64,000 nt of DNA from CAVWSM01 sp963757805 (lineage in GTDB: Bacteria; Actinomycetota; Actinomycetes; Jiangellales; Jiangellaceae), in assembly GCA_963757805.1 (NCBI GenBank), contig CAVWSM010000020.1:244310-308309 (forward strand). The letters are read 5' to 3'. Below are positions 9,501-17,501 of the stretch, in pieces. The position numbers and the translations under genes were made by a program. Position 1 is the first letter of the stretch, and each line of letters starts with the position of its first letter. Under the pieces are notes generated by a model. The model saw only the letters and a list, made by a program, of their open reading frames with translations. It did no database searches and was not told the DNA's origin.

Positions 9501-9919
9501 ACCTGCGCCAAGGTGACCTCCTCGTCAAACCCCTCGTTGCGGAAGACGCCGAGCAACACGGAATAAGTACGCTGGTCACGCAGCCCGATGGGGCGCGAGG
9601 CTCCGGTGCTCTCGATCCGCTCGGATTTGTAATGACCGAGCACATAGGAACGCAGGTCACGCTCACGGGTGTCGGCACCGGCGGCCTTGTTGTAAGAGAT
9701 CTTGTTGCTGGGCACCAGCAGGGTGGTCACTGCATCGACCAGCGTCGACTTACCCGAGCCGATGTCGCCCGTGAGCAGCGCGTTGTCGCCGTGCAGCAGC
9801 AGCGTGGAAACTCGACCGTCGAAGGTGCCCCAGTTGTAGACCTCGAGTCTGTCGAGCCGGAAACCTGCCCGCGAGCTGCCGTCGGGCTCCAGCTCGATGG
9901 TGGCAAACAGTCCATCCAT
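6530..9919 (-). CDS. jetC: Wadjet SMC-like ATPase JetC
   Basis: JetC is the SMC/MukB-like motor that extrudes DNA loops in Wadjet. The 1129-residue protein has a Walker A motif GDIGSGKS at residues 51-58, long heptad-rich coiled-coil arms on either side of a hinge-like centre, an ABC signature (SGGQKEKL) near residue 1009 and Walker B (FAVIDEAFG) near 1040. This is the domain order and size expected for the family. Its ATG overlaps the jetB stop by one base (TGATG), and its stop overlaps the jetD start by four. No disrupted residues were seen. Confidence 0.95.
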   Translation of the reverse strand: MDGLFATIELEPDGSSRAGFRLDRLEVYNWGTFDGRVSTLLLHGDNALLTGDIGSGKSTLVDAVTTLLVPSNKISYNKAAGADTRERDLRSYVLGHYKSERIESTGASRPIGLRDQRTYSVLLGVFRNEGFDEEVTLAQVFWVKDTSAGQPQRYFVTAPRALTIVRDFSSFGTDINVLKRRLRAGGASVEDHFPAYGQQARRLLGIHSEQAMELFHQTVSLKSVGNLDDFVRRHMLEPADPNSKIASLVAHFQHLTAAHDAVRRARDQLAQLEPLLVHCDTHDRLALQIAEAQGLSEALRFYFADVKKTVLTDALQRIRVDLEVVDEQVITADNLCTRLRAEQEQLRIERHGAGGDRIGELERLISTEEQTRGKREATRERHADLLSHAGLDPVTDAVSFRRRLAQLNDGLARERAVIVDEDNRIGELKVERHGVDEQSNTVNAELVSLRDRRSNIPLRSIQIRHALCEALGLTDEELPFAGELIQVLPDHQEWQGAAERVLHSFALSILVPNAHYQAVSRWINDHHLGTRVVYYRVTERQLRETQESSDHPQLVDLLEVKDGPFAAWLDNELIRRASHACAPDLEVFQRERRAVTMNGLVKSPDGRHEKDDRSRIDDRSHYVLGWSNEQKIDALLEQAKTLHDQLATLASELADCDRRKLQADARRSVLEQLSSYQDWSDLDWQASVKAISAWRLEKQQLEAADSRIVEITSRLAVVDDELSHAEQARNDAVDRRGGLRNQRINLESALSQQQTVLDGAADIDAMPTRYDAITALLDDGVPSELSACDRAQDQLARQLRARIDDHHTAKDKAAGGAVRAMSQFRSDYPDVTAEMDASIDAANEFRSLRDQLANDDLPRFEKDFKDQLNTNTINDLAGFYAWLRREADQIRVRIETINSSLHGIDYNEGRFIKLEARRTTHQDIKDFQSELRACTDDSVLDQSEQYSEERFLRVKAIIERFQGRETQSDADRRWTRWVTDVRNWFTFAASERYRETDEEWEHYTDSDGKSGGQKEKLAYTVLAASLAYQFKLEWGVAKSRDFRFAVIDEAFGRGSDVSTRYALGLFRRLGLQLLIVTPLQKVHIIEPFVSAVGFVENRSGECSLLQSLTIEEYVAQRTLSRLPVTGTPS

Positions 9920-10536
9920 CAGTCACTCCCGATCGATTGCCCGGCAGGATCATCGACAGCGTCACCGGACAGCTCAGCGGCATACTCGGCAAGCCGTTGG
10001 TCGAACTCCGAGAGCCACTCAGCATCGACGAACGCCTTGATGATGCGGCGCACCTCCCAGGCGTCGCCCGAACCTCGAACCGCGCGGAGAAAGCCGAGCT
10101 CGACCACCTTGTTGATCGTGGAATCCATCTGCTCCAGCAGCCGCGCCTCGTTGCTGGTGGTCGGGAGGAACACCCGAACCAGGTCGACGATCTGCTCTCG
10201 GTTGAGGACCAGCCTTGCCTCGCTGCTGCTGGCGTCGAACTCTGCAAGCTTCTTGCGCAGCAAAGCGAGCAGCAGGCTGACCTGGAAGGACAGCGTCCGT
10301 CGCGGCACCAGCCGTGGCGGACCCGGCTCGCCGTCCTCGATCGGCCGGCTCCTGAGGTAGGCGTACCCCTCCGCGTCGTCGATGATGACTTGCAGCCCGA
10401 GCACGTCGAAATGGTCTCGCAGCGCGGCCTTGACCCTTGGCAGGCTCAGCCAGATGGGCTCATGGGTGTCGCGGTAGACGACACCCTTCATCAGCTGAAC
10501 AGCCGCCGCCGAGAACTCTGCCTGGTCGGCGCTCAC
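9919..10536 (-). CDS. jetB: Wadjet kleisin-associated subunit JetB (DUF4194)
   Basis: JetB, 205 residues, is the small winged-helix KITE-like subunit (DUF4194) that binds the kleisin JetA and the JetC heads. The sequence is mostly helical with charged residues and no signal or membrane segment. It starts with GTG overlapping the jetA stop (10533-10536) and ends in a TGATG junction with jetC. Identification depends on family resemblance and on its invariant place between jetA and jetC. Confidence 0.9.
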   Translation of the reverse strand: MSADQAEFSAAAVQLMKGVVYRDTHEPIWLSLPRVKAALRDHFDVLGLQVIIDDAEGYAYLRSRPIEDGEPGPPRLVPRRTLSFQVSLLLALLRKKLAEFDASSSEARLVLNREQIVDLVRVFLPTTSNEARLLEQMDSTINKVVELGFLRAVRGSGDAWEVRRIIKAFVDAEWLSEFDQRLAEYAAELSGDAVDDPAGQSIGSD

Positions 10537-11981
10537 GTCGCCGCCCGCTCCGTCCGCCGCGTGCGACGGCTGAGGGTCACCTGCGGCATCTGCAAGATCC
10601 GCTCGTGGCCGGCCGGATCGACATAGGCGATGCGCGTCCGACTCGATTCGTCAACCACGACAGCCAGGTCGTCCTCGGCCAGCGCCAAGTAGCCGATGAT
10701 CTCGGCCAACCCTCGCTCTGGTGGATGCTCACGCAGGACGTCAGCCAGTAGCACCTGCCCGTGCCGCCGGACCGCCGAACGAACGTTGTCGGCCAGTCGG
10801 GCCTGATCGACGTAGACTTGCTCGAAGAGCGCCGTCGTATCCACGCTCTCTTGCCCCTCGACGATGGTGCTGTCGAGGCTGGCTCTGGGACGTACGGCGT
10901 ACAGAGGCCGCTCCATGGGCAGGCTGATCCTGGGCGATGTGGCGTCCATCTGCATCGTGAGACGCGGGCGAAGCTCGGACCGGACCGCCAGCGCGCGGGA
11001 CTCGATGGAACGCAGCAGCTCCATAACCCGGCGGTTCTCCAGCCAGACCTGGTCGTCGAGGAAGCGGCGCAGTTGCTCCGAGAGCTGTCGCACGGTCTGT
11101 TGGGTTCGCTCCGCGGCATCCATCCAGTCGTAGTGGATGTGCCGCATCCGTCCGTCGACCGTCACCTCGTCGAGCTGCTGCACCGCGTCGAGCAGGTCGG
11201 CCAGCTCGTCCTGGCGACGCCGTGAAAGCAAGAAGTCGTAGAACGCCTGGAAGCTCCGGCCCTGGTCTGAGGCCGCGATGCTGGTGCGGTCGCCCAGCAG
11301 CTCCTCCAGCAGCTCACCCTTAGACCCGGTCCACGACGCGATGCGCTCGCGAGCCGCGCGGTCGAGCGCCCGGAAGTTGTCTGCGACCTCACGGAAGTCC
11401 GAGAGCAGCTCGCGAGCAGTCGCAGAGAACATCTGGTAGCGATCCCGCAGCGCCGCGCCGCCCATGCGCGTGACCTGGCCACGCTCTGCATCCGCGATCT
11501 CGGCGTCGAGCTCGTCCCGACGACGACGAAGCTCCATGAGCCTTACCGCTGGGTCGGTCTCCGCGCCGTAGACCATTTGCCGAAGCAGCTCGACCAACGT
11601 GTGCAGCCGCGACTCTGTCCCGACGAACGACCGGGTCTGCAAGCTCGTCACCCACGCGTACGCCTTCTCCAGGGCAGGCGTCGCGTCGAAATGCGGCTCA
11701 TTGGACCCAGCCGGGTAGAACTTCCGAAGCCATCCTTGCTCCGGCGCCGCCCATACATCGAGGTAGTCCCGAGCTGCCCGGGGAAACCTGACCTCGGGTG
11801 AGTTCACGGCATGGAGTACGTCGTCGAGCCTCGCGACGAGATCGGACCCGGGCGCCGCTGGGCTGTTCTGTTGGACGAAAACGTCCCCGAGGAACCACAG
11901 CACCAGCGGCGAGCTGTCAGCCCGCAACAGCCGCCAGGCAGGACTGTTGGCACGCAGGAAGCTGACATCGTCGAAGTCCAT
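10533..11981 (-). CDS. jetA: Wadjet kleisin subunit JetA (DUF3375)
   Basis: JetA, 482 residues, is the kleisin of the Wadjet complex, bridging the JetC heads. The N-terminus (FLRANSPAWRLLRADSSPLV) is the hallmark of DUF3375, followed by helical and coiled regions. It is the first gene of the jetABCD operon, with a GAGGAGG ribosome site just before the ATG. All four subunits are intact, with overlapping junctions. DUF3375/DUF4194 content points to a type I Wadjet. Confidence 0.93.
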   Translation of the reverse strand: MDFDDVSFLRANSPAWRLLRADSSPLVLWFLGDVFVQQNSPAAPGSDLVARLDDVLHAVNSPEVRFPRAARDYLDVWAAPEQGWLRKFYPAGSNEPHFDATPALEKAYAWVTSLQTRSFVGTESRLHTLVELLRQMVYGAETDPAVRLMELRRRRDELDAEIADAERGQVTRMGGAALRDRYQMFSATARELLSDFREVADNFRALDRAARERIASWTGSKGELLEELLGDRTSIAASDQGRSFQAFYDFLLSRRRQDELADLLDAVQQLDEVTVDGRMRHIHYDWMDAAERTQQTVRQLSEQLRRFLDDQVWLENRRVMELLRSIESRALAVRSELRPRLTMQMDATSPRISLPMERPLYAVRPRASLDSTIVEGQESVDTTALFEQVYVDQARLADNVRSAVRRHGQVLLADVLREHPPERGLAEIIGYLALAEDDLAVVVDESSRTRIAYVDPAGHERILQMPQVTLSRRTRRTERAAT

Positions 11982-12015
11982 CGCGCCTCCTCACCCTCAC
12001 CAGGTTGCGGTCAGA

Positions 12016-12058
12016 CTAGGTGTCGGCACAGACACAAGTGTCGTGAACCGGCACCTAG
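12016..12058. promoter_or_regulatory. Dyad element in the jetA / membrane-hydrolase divergent region
   Basis: Outer arms CTAGGTGTCGG (12016-12026) and CCGGCACCTAG (12048-12058) are complementary except for one position. An inner perfect palindrome GACACAAGTGTC lies at 12031-12042. This nested dyad occupies the only intergenic space (124 bp) between divergently transcribed jetA and the gene at 12106, so it is a candidate operator for one or both. No regulator gene is adjacent. Confidence 0.5.
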
Positions 12059-12105
12059 GTCTCGGGTTGCTCCTCGTGGTGGATGATCCATCCGGGAGGT
12101 TCACC

Positions 12106-14445
12106 ATGACCGAGACCGCTCGCCGCAGGACGGACGAAAGCATCGACCGCGGACTCGACGGCCCGACAGAGATCCGGGTCCATGGCGTCAGCGGATCGCC
12201 GCCGGAGAACACTCTCGGCCATCCGCTGCTCAAGGAGGTGGCGGGTGACAAGCGCGCGGGGTTCTGGCGCCGGTGGTATCCCGGCGGCCGGTCCGCCGAC
12301 CTGGACGCCCGCTGGCGGCTCGAGGCGTACTCCTGGGGCAGGCTCACGTCGGGGCCGGCGGCGCGGGCGTTCTGGCTGCTGCTCCTGCCCTTCATGCTCG
12401 TCAACCTGGCGCACTGGATGCTCCCGGCCGTGCCGGCTTCTGCGACGGAGTGGCAACGGCGGTGGGGACAGGCGACTGCGGTCCTGCTGCGGCTGGTGGG
12501 GCTGGGCCTGACGCTGACGATGCTGCTGAGCGCGGTGCAGGCGGCGGTCGACATCGTCGGATACCAGTGCGGGCGGCTCGAGCAATGTTCCGACGCCAAC
12601 TCGCTCGTTGGCGCAATGGCCGATGGCTGGCTCGGCTCTCCTGGGCGGCGCATCGTGGTCACCGCCGTCGTCCCACTGGCCGTGATCCTGCTGGTGGGGC
12701 TGCTCGGCCGTGCGACCCCTCGGCGCACGCAGCCGCAGCCCAGCCCCGCGGTCGCGCGCGAAGGCGAGGTCATGCTTGCGGACAGCAGCTTCTGGAAGGG
12801 CAACCCCGGCATGCCCAAGCTGCGCAGCCTGCACGTCGCCGGGGCAACGGCGCTCCTCGCGTTCCTGGTGACGTGGCCGGCCACCACGCTTGCCGCAGGC
12901 GGGGCTGCCCGCGTGCTCGGCTTCATCCTCTGCGTCGCGGCGCTGCTGGCTCTCGCGAGCAGCATCGCGCTGGTGTCGATCGATGCGGTCTCCGGTCCAC
13001 AGGCAAACACCGACGGTGTTGGTCTGCTGTCTACCCGCGGGGCCAATCTCCTGCGACACATCACGATCGGGCTGCTCGTGGTGGGCGCGCTCTACAGCGC
13101 CTGGGACTGGGACTCGTGGACCGACGCCGGCCGGCTTCCTGGCCTGCGCGGGGCGATTCTTGCCACATTCGTCGCGATCGTCGCGCTGCTGGTTCTGCTG
13201 ACGATCGCAGTGTGGGCACAGCGTCCATGGCGCGCTGGCAGCGACGGTTTCCGGCCAGCGGTGCGCGGCCTCGCCGGGCCGGTCGTGGGCGCCCTCGGCT
13301 TCCTCATCGCCGGCGGGTTCTCGGCCGGTCTCACGTATCGAGTGGCCGAGCTGTTCGGTCACCCCGTGCTGAGCCAGGCCACGGCACGCGCCGAGATTGC
13401 GTTCCGTGAAGCCGTGATCGCCAACCCGCGAGAGTCGTTCGAAGAGCGCCTCCGTTGGGCGACGATGGACGCGCCGCTGGTCGTGCCGCCGGCGTTCGCG
13501 TGGGCCGGTGCGGCGGCCGGTGTCCTGATCATCGCGCTCGTGCTCGTCGTCGGATATCTGGCGTGGTGGGTGGTGCGCCGCATCCCGGTGCTGATGGCCA
13601 CCATCCGCACCGAGCGAGCTGGCGAGCCGGCAGATGAGCGCGACGTGCGCGCGCTGGCCAGGGCTCGGGCGACAGCCCACCTCACCGATGGGGCCGGGCA
13701 CGTGGTCGGTGGGATCGTCGGGTTCGCCGGGCTGCTCGTGCTCGTGGGCATCGGCGTGTACGTGGCCGACCAGCGCAACTGGGAGCTCGTGACGCAGGCG
13801 CCCCTGTCCACGCTGACGAGGTTTGGCACGTGGGCTATCGGCGTGCTCGCCATCGCCATGCTCGTTCTGTTCTGGAACACCTACCGCAACCCGAGCGTGC
13901 GCCGCACCGTCGGCATCGTCTGGGACGTCGGCTCGTTCTGGCCGCGGGCCGTGCACCCGCTGGCGCCGCCGTCGTACGGCGAACGCGCTGTACCCGACCT
14001 CGTCGATCGGGCCCGTGAGCTGACGGCGCAAGGGCAGTCGGTGCTGTCGGGGCACTCGCAGGGCTCGGTGCTCGCTGCAGCGGCCGTGCTCCAGCTCGAT
14101 GACGCCACAGCCGCACGCTCTGCGCTGGTCACCTCGGGGTCGCCGCTGCGTCGCCTGTACGCCCGGTTCTTCCCGGCCTATCTGGGTGCCGACGTCCTCA
14201 GGCACGTACGCGACCGGCTCGAAGGGCGATGGCGCAACCTCTACCGCGACACCGATCCCATTGGCTCCTGGGCGCTCGACCCGAGCCGAGCAGGGGATGG
14301 CACGCGCGTGGACCGCTACCTGGCCGACCCGGAGCGGCTTGGCGGCGAGATCGAAGGGCACTCGGACTACTGGTTCGATCCCGAGTACGGCCCTGCCGTC
14401 GAGCAGCTCGTGATCGCGCTGCCGGCGGCCTACCCGCCGAGTTAG
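12106..14445 (+). CDS. Polytopic membrane protein with C-terminal lipase-like alpha/beta-hydrolase motif
   Basis: A 779-residue protein I cannot assign to a named function. It opens with RVHGVSGSP (about residues 24-32), like the oxyanion-region motif of alpha/beta hydrolases. Roughly ten hydrophobic segments follow between residues 75 and 610. The soluble C-terminal part has a nucleophile-elbow motif GHSQGS with Ser near 650, an Asp near 717 (DPIGSW) and a His near 752 (GHSDYW), a plausible catalytic triad. It reads as a hydrolase fold split by a large membrane insertion. The start is the ATG preceded by GGGAGG. It is divergent from the Wadjet operon; any link is untested. Confidence 0.75.
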   Translation: MTETARRRTDESIDRGLDGPTEIRVHGVSGSPPENTLGHPLLKEVAGDKRAGFWRRWYPGGRSADLDARWRLEAYSWGRLTSGPAARAFWLLLLPFMLVNLAHWMLPAVPASATEWQRRWGQATAVLLRLVGLGLTLTMLLSAVQAAVDIVGYQCGRLEQCSDANSLVGAMADGWLGSPGRRIVVTAVVPLAVILLVGLLGRATPRRTQPQPSPAVAREGEVMLADSSFWKGNPGMPKLRSLHVAGATALLAFLVTWPATTLAAGGAARVLGFILCVAALLALASSIALVSIDAVSGPQANTDGVGLLSTRGANLLRHITIGLLVVGALYSAWDWDSWTDAGRLPGLRGAILATFVAIVALLVLLTIAVWAQRPWRAGSDGFRPAVRGLAGPVVGALGFLIAGGFSAGLTYRVAELFGHPVLSQATARAEIAFREAVIANPRESFEERLRWATMDAPLVVPPAFAWAGAAAGVLIIALVLVVGYLAWWVVRRIPVLMATIRTERAGEPADERDVRALARARATAHLTDGAGHVVGGIVGFAGLLVLVGIGVYVADQRNWELVTQAPLSTLTRFGTWAIGVLAIAMLVLFWNTYRNPSVRRTVGIVWDVGSFWPRAVHPLAPPSYGERAVPDLVDRARELTAQGQSVLSGHSQGSVLAAAAVLQLDDATAARSALVTSGSPLRRLYARFFPAYLGADVLRHVRDRLEGRWRNLYRDTDPIGSWALDPSRAGDGTRVDRYLADPERLGGEIEGHSDYWFDPEYGPAVEQLVIALPAAYPPS

Positions 14446-14892
14446 CTGCGCTCGCTGGTCCAGGAGCGATAGCGCGGCGGCCAGTCATCCCGGGTGTCCC
14501 GCTCGCCGAGGACTGCCTGCTGGACCAGGAACTCGAACGCGCGCGCTTCGCCGACGTCGAACGACCATTCCGCGGCCAGGGCAGCGCGTGTGGCGTCGTC
14601 GACCACGCGCACTCGGCCGCGCACCTGGAACTCGTGCGGCACATCCGCGTCGGGGTAGGCGTGGAGCGCGTACCGGCCGTCCTGCTCGAGGCCGGTCAAC
14701 TTCGGCGACGGGAGGATGAAGGCATAGAGACCACCGAACGACAACGGAAACGGCAATGGGATGGATGCGCGGAGGCTCGTCCGCGCGCACCGTCGCCAAC
14801 AGAGCCTCGCCCGACCCCGTCCGGTAAAGCAGCTTGCGGCCGGAGTCCGCCAGCTCTGGCGAAGCAGCTGCGAACTCACTCCACGGAACCAT
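14442..14892 (-). pseudogene. Pyridoxamine 5'-phosphate oxidase family protein (frameshifted)
   Basis: The N-terminal frame from the ATG at 14890-14892 (MVPWSEFAAASPEL) gives a flavin-binding split-barrel pattern ending in RIHPIAV. The continuation (FGGLYAFILPSPK) is in another frame, so there is one frameshift near 14735. The C-terminal half carries the family pattern with VRGRVRVVDD. Intended length is about 150 residues. It would bind FMN or F420; the substrate is unknown. Its stop overlaps that of the convergent membrane-hydrolase gene. Both parts are otherwise intact, so a sequence error is possible. Confidence 0.75.
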
Positions 14893-14976
14893 TCCCGCGC
14901 CTCCCGCGATTCCCAACTGTCGGTGCCGAGTGGCAACGTACCGGCAGCATGGCTTACGAGCCGAGGAGGACGTGCG

Positions 14977-16317
14977 GTGATCCAGGTCCCGGACACGCTG
15001 CAGCATCGGACCCTGCTGCCAGGCGACGAACGCTACGACAAGGCCCGGTCTGTCTGGAACGCCATGGTCGACCGCCGCCCGGAGGTCATCGTCCAGCCGG
15101 CGACACCCCGTGAGGTCGTGACGGCGATCCGCTTCGCACGGGACAACGGCCTCGAGATAGGCGTTCGCTGCGGAGGTCACAGCGTTGTCGGCCATGCCGT
15201 GCCAGATGGCGGAGTCATGCTCGACCTGTCCAACTTGCGTGCGGTGACGGTGGACGCGGACGCTCGCCGGTGCCCGAGTCGCAGGCGGTGCATTGCTGGG
15301 CGATCTGGATCGCGAGGCGCAGCGGTTCGGGCTTGCCACGACGGCGGGCAACGTGTCACACACGGGCGTCGGCGGCTTGACTCTCGGCGGCGGTATGGGC
15401 TGGCTGGCTCGCCGGTCACGGTCTTTCGTGCGACAACGTCGAGTCGTACGAGGTGGTGACGGCTGCCGGCGACATCGTCCGCGCCTCGGCGGACGAGCAC
15501 CCCGACCTGTTCTGGGCGCTCCGCGGAGGCGGCGGCAACTTCGGGATCGTGACCGAGTTCGAGTTTCGGCTCCACGACACCGGCACCGCAGCTCTGGTCG
15601 CAGAGTTCGACCATGACCTCGGATAGCGCCGGACCCGTCATGCGGGAGTGGGCCGACTTGATCCCGGACTGCGCCGCGCGACGCCACACTGACAGCGTGG
15701 GTGGGGCGCGGCGGCCAGGATGGCCGGTTGGTCGTGATCGTTGGCTGCACGTGGGTCGGCGATCCAGTGGCGGCACGCCCCCTTGTCGACGCGATCCGAC
15801 GGATCGGGCGGCCGATTGCCGAGCGGGTCGAGGAGCTCAGCTACGTCGAGCTGCAGACACGCGAGGACGGTCCCGGCGGCCCGGGCATGCGGCGTTACTG
15901 GAAGGGCCACTACCTGACCGCGTTCTCCGACTCGGCGATCGACGCGTTCCTCTCGATATCGGCGAGCCGGTGGGCGGCTTGCACGCGAGCCTGCAGTCCT
16001 ACGGCGGTGCGGTCGCCGACGTCGACGCATCAGACTCGGCTTTCGCCCATCGCGACACGCTCGTGGAGTATGTCGCGTCGGCCGCGTGGACCGATCCGGC
16101 GCTGGATGAGTCGGTGATCGCCGCGGGGCGCGCGTTCGGCGGTGCGATGGAGCCGTTTGCCAGCGGCGCCTACGTCAACGCGCTCGGCGAAGAGGGTGCG
16201 GTGGCCGTGGCACGCGCCTATGGGCCGGAGCACCTCCTTCGGCTTGGCTCTGTCAAGGCGGCGTACGACCCCGACAACGTGTTCCACCTCAACCACAACA
16301 TCCAGCCGCAGCCCTGA
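14977..16317 (+). pseudogene. FAD-linked oxidase, berberine-bridge type (multiple frameshifts)
   Basis: Intended product is a PCMH/BBE oxidase of about 445 residues. Starting at the GTG at 14977 after AGGAGGA, the frames show GGHSVVGHAV (covalent His), then GMGWLARR, HGLSCDN (the Cys of bicovalent FAD enzymes), LRGGGGNFGIVT and the C-terminal BBE motif FHLNHNI. Five frameshifts break it, near 15275, 15415, 15625, 15680 and 15955. Several are explained by one extra G after CG. Such enzymes oxidise sugars or secondary metabolites. It lies next to the LacI-controlled sugar-type island but outside its operator. Confidence 0.8.
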
Positions 16318-16337
16318 CGTCCACGGCCACAGGATGG

Positions 16338-17386
16338 TCAACGGGCCGGCTTGGCCGTGGAGTCGCGCACCACCAGCTCTTGCGTGGTCGTACGGCGCCG
16401 CGGTCGGCCCGAGCGTGTCTTGAGCGCGAGCTCCAGCGCCAGCTGGCCCATCTGCTTCATGGGCAGCCGCACAGTGGTCAGGCTCGGCGACAGGTAGCGG
16501 GAGACCGTGACGTCGTCGAAGCCGGTCACCGAGATCTGCCCCGGCACCGCGATCCCCCGCTCGCGCAGCACGGACAGCACGCCGACGGCCATGTCGTCGT
16601 TGAACGCCATGATCGCGGTGACGTCGGGGTGCTCGTCGAGGATCTCCCGCGCCGCGTCCTTGCCGCCTTCGAGGGTGAACGCCGCCTCCACCACGGGCAC
16701 GTCGTCGAGCGACAGACGCCGTGACCGCAGCGCGGCCTCGACGCCCGGCGAGCCGGTCGGCAACTGTGGTGAGCTGGCGGGAGCCGGACGCCACTGCGAT
16801 GCGCCGGTGACCGAGCTGCAACAGGTGCTCGGCGATCGCCCGCCCGCCGGCGGTGTTGGCCGGCAGCACGGCGTCGACCCCCAGGAGCTGGTGCCGGCCG
16901 ATGACCGCGACGCGGCCACCGGACGCCTCGAAGGCCGGCAGGTGCGACCTTCATCTGCGCCTGGACCTCCGTGTCGACGAAGCCCGAGCCCGCGATGATG
17001 ATCACGCCGACGCGACTGGCGATGAGGGCGCGCAGCTGAGCGACCTCGTTGAGCGGGTCACGGCCGGTGTGGCCGATCTGCACGATCCGGCCGTGCTCGG
17101 CGGCGACCTCGAGGACCCCGCTGGCTATCTCGGCGAAATAGGGGTCGCCGATCTCATGCACAATGAGCCCCACGCCGGAGCTGGCCCCGCTCGCGAGTGA
17201 CCGAGCGTGAACGTTGGCGATGTAGCCGAGCTCCTGCGCCACCTGGCGCACGTGCTCGGCCACGGAGTCGGACACGCCGTTGGCGCCGGAGAGTGCACGG
17301 GAGGCCGTAGCGATCGACACACCGGCGTGCTCTGCCACGTCGACTAGTCGCAGGCCCGCTCGAGGCTTCGGCATTCGGCCATCCAT
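16338..17386 (-). pseudogene. LacI-family transcriptional regulator (two frameshifts)
   Basis: The N-terminus has the LacI helix-turn-helix and hinge (LVDVAEHAGVSIATASRALS, then LGYIANVHARSLASG). The C-terminal periplasmic-binding-like domain follows in two further frames, with AFNDDMAVG and GFDDVTVSRYLSPSLTTVR. Frameshifts lie near 16935 and 16755; each is explained by one extra G (CCG to CCGG; GG to GGG). It is divergent from the transporter operon, and two LacI-type palindromes lie at 17460-17483 and 26611-26629. It probably represses both blocks in response to a sugar-like ligand. Confidence 0.85.
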
Positions 17387-17420
17387 TCGTCACAGGGAGT
17401 CAAAGATCTTGTCCCGACTC

Positions 17421-17450
17421 TTGCCACTCGGTTCGTACCGCTCATATAGT
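17421..17450 (+). promoter_or_regulatory. Sigma-70-type promoter of the transporter operon
   Basis: TTGCCA at 17421-17426 and TATAGT at 17445-17450 are separated by 18 bases. The LacI-type operator begins 10 bases downstream, in the position where repressor would block initiation. The substrate-binding-protein ATG is at 17502, after AAAGGAG. Confidence 0.6.
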
Positions 17451-17459
17451 GCCGGACGG

Positions 17460-17483
17460 AAGCGCTTACGCAAGCGCTTGCGT
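17460..17483. promoter_or_regulatory. LacI-type operator, site 1
   Basis: AAGCGCTT (17460-17467) is followed directly by the perfect 16-bp palindrome ACGCAAGCGCTTGCGT (17468-17483). The central AAGCGCTT is the CpG-centred core usual for LacI-family operators. It lies between the divergent LacI gene and the transporter operon, and the core recurs at 26611-26629. Confidence 0.8.
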
Positions 17484-17501
17484 CACAAAGGAGTGAAGCA
17501 C

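Noticed and set aside
8183..10360. A 725-codon open frame on the plus strand across jetB/jetC
   Set aside because: It is antisense to well-supported Wadjet genes, has no family-like motifs and is explained by high GC third positions.
12055..14361. A 768-codon minus-strand open frame over the membrane hydrolase
   Set aside because: Composition is dominated by Arg, Pro, His and Glu, typical of an antisense shadow; the plus-strand frame has membrane segments and catalytic motifs.
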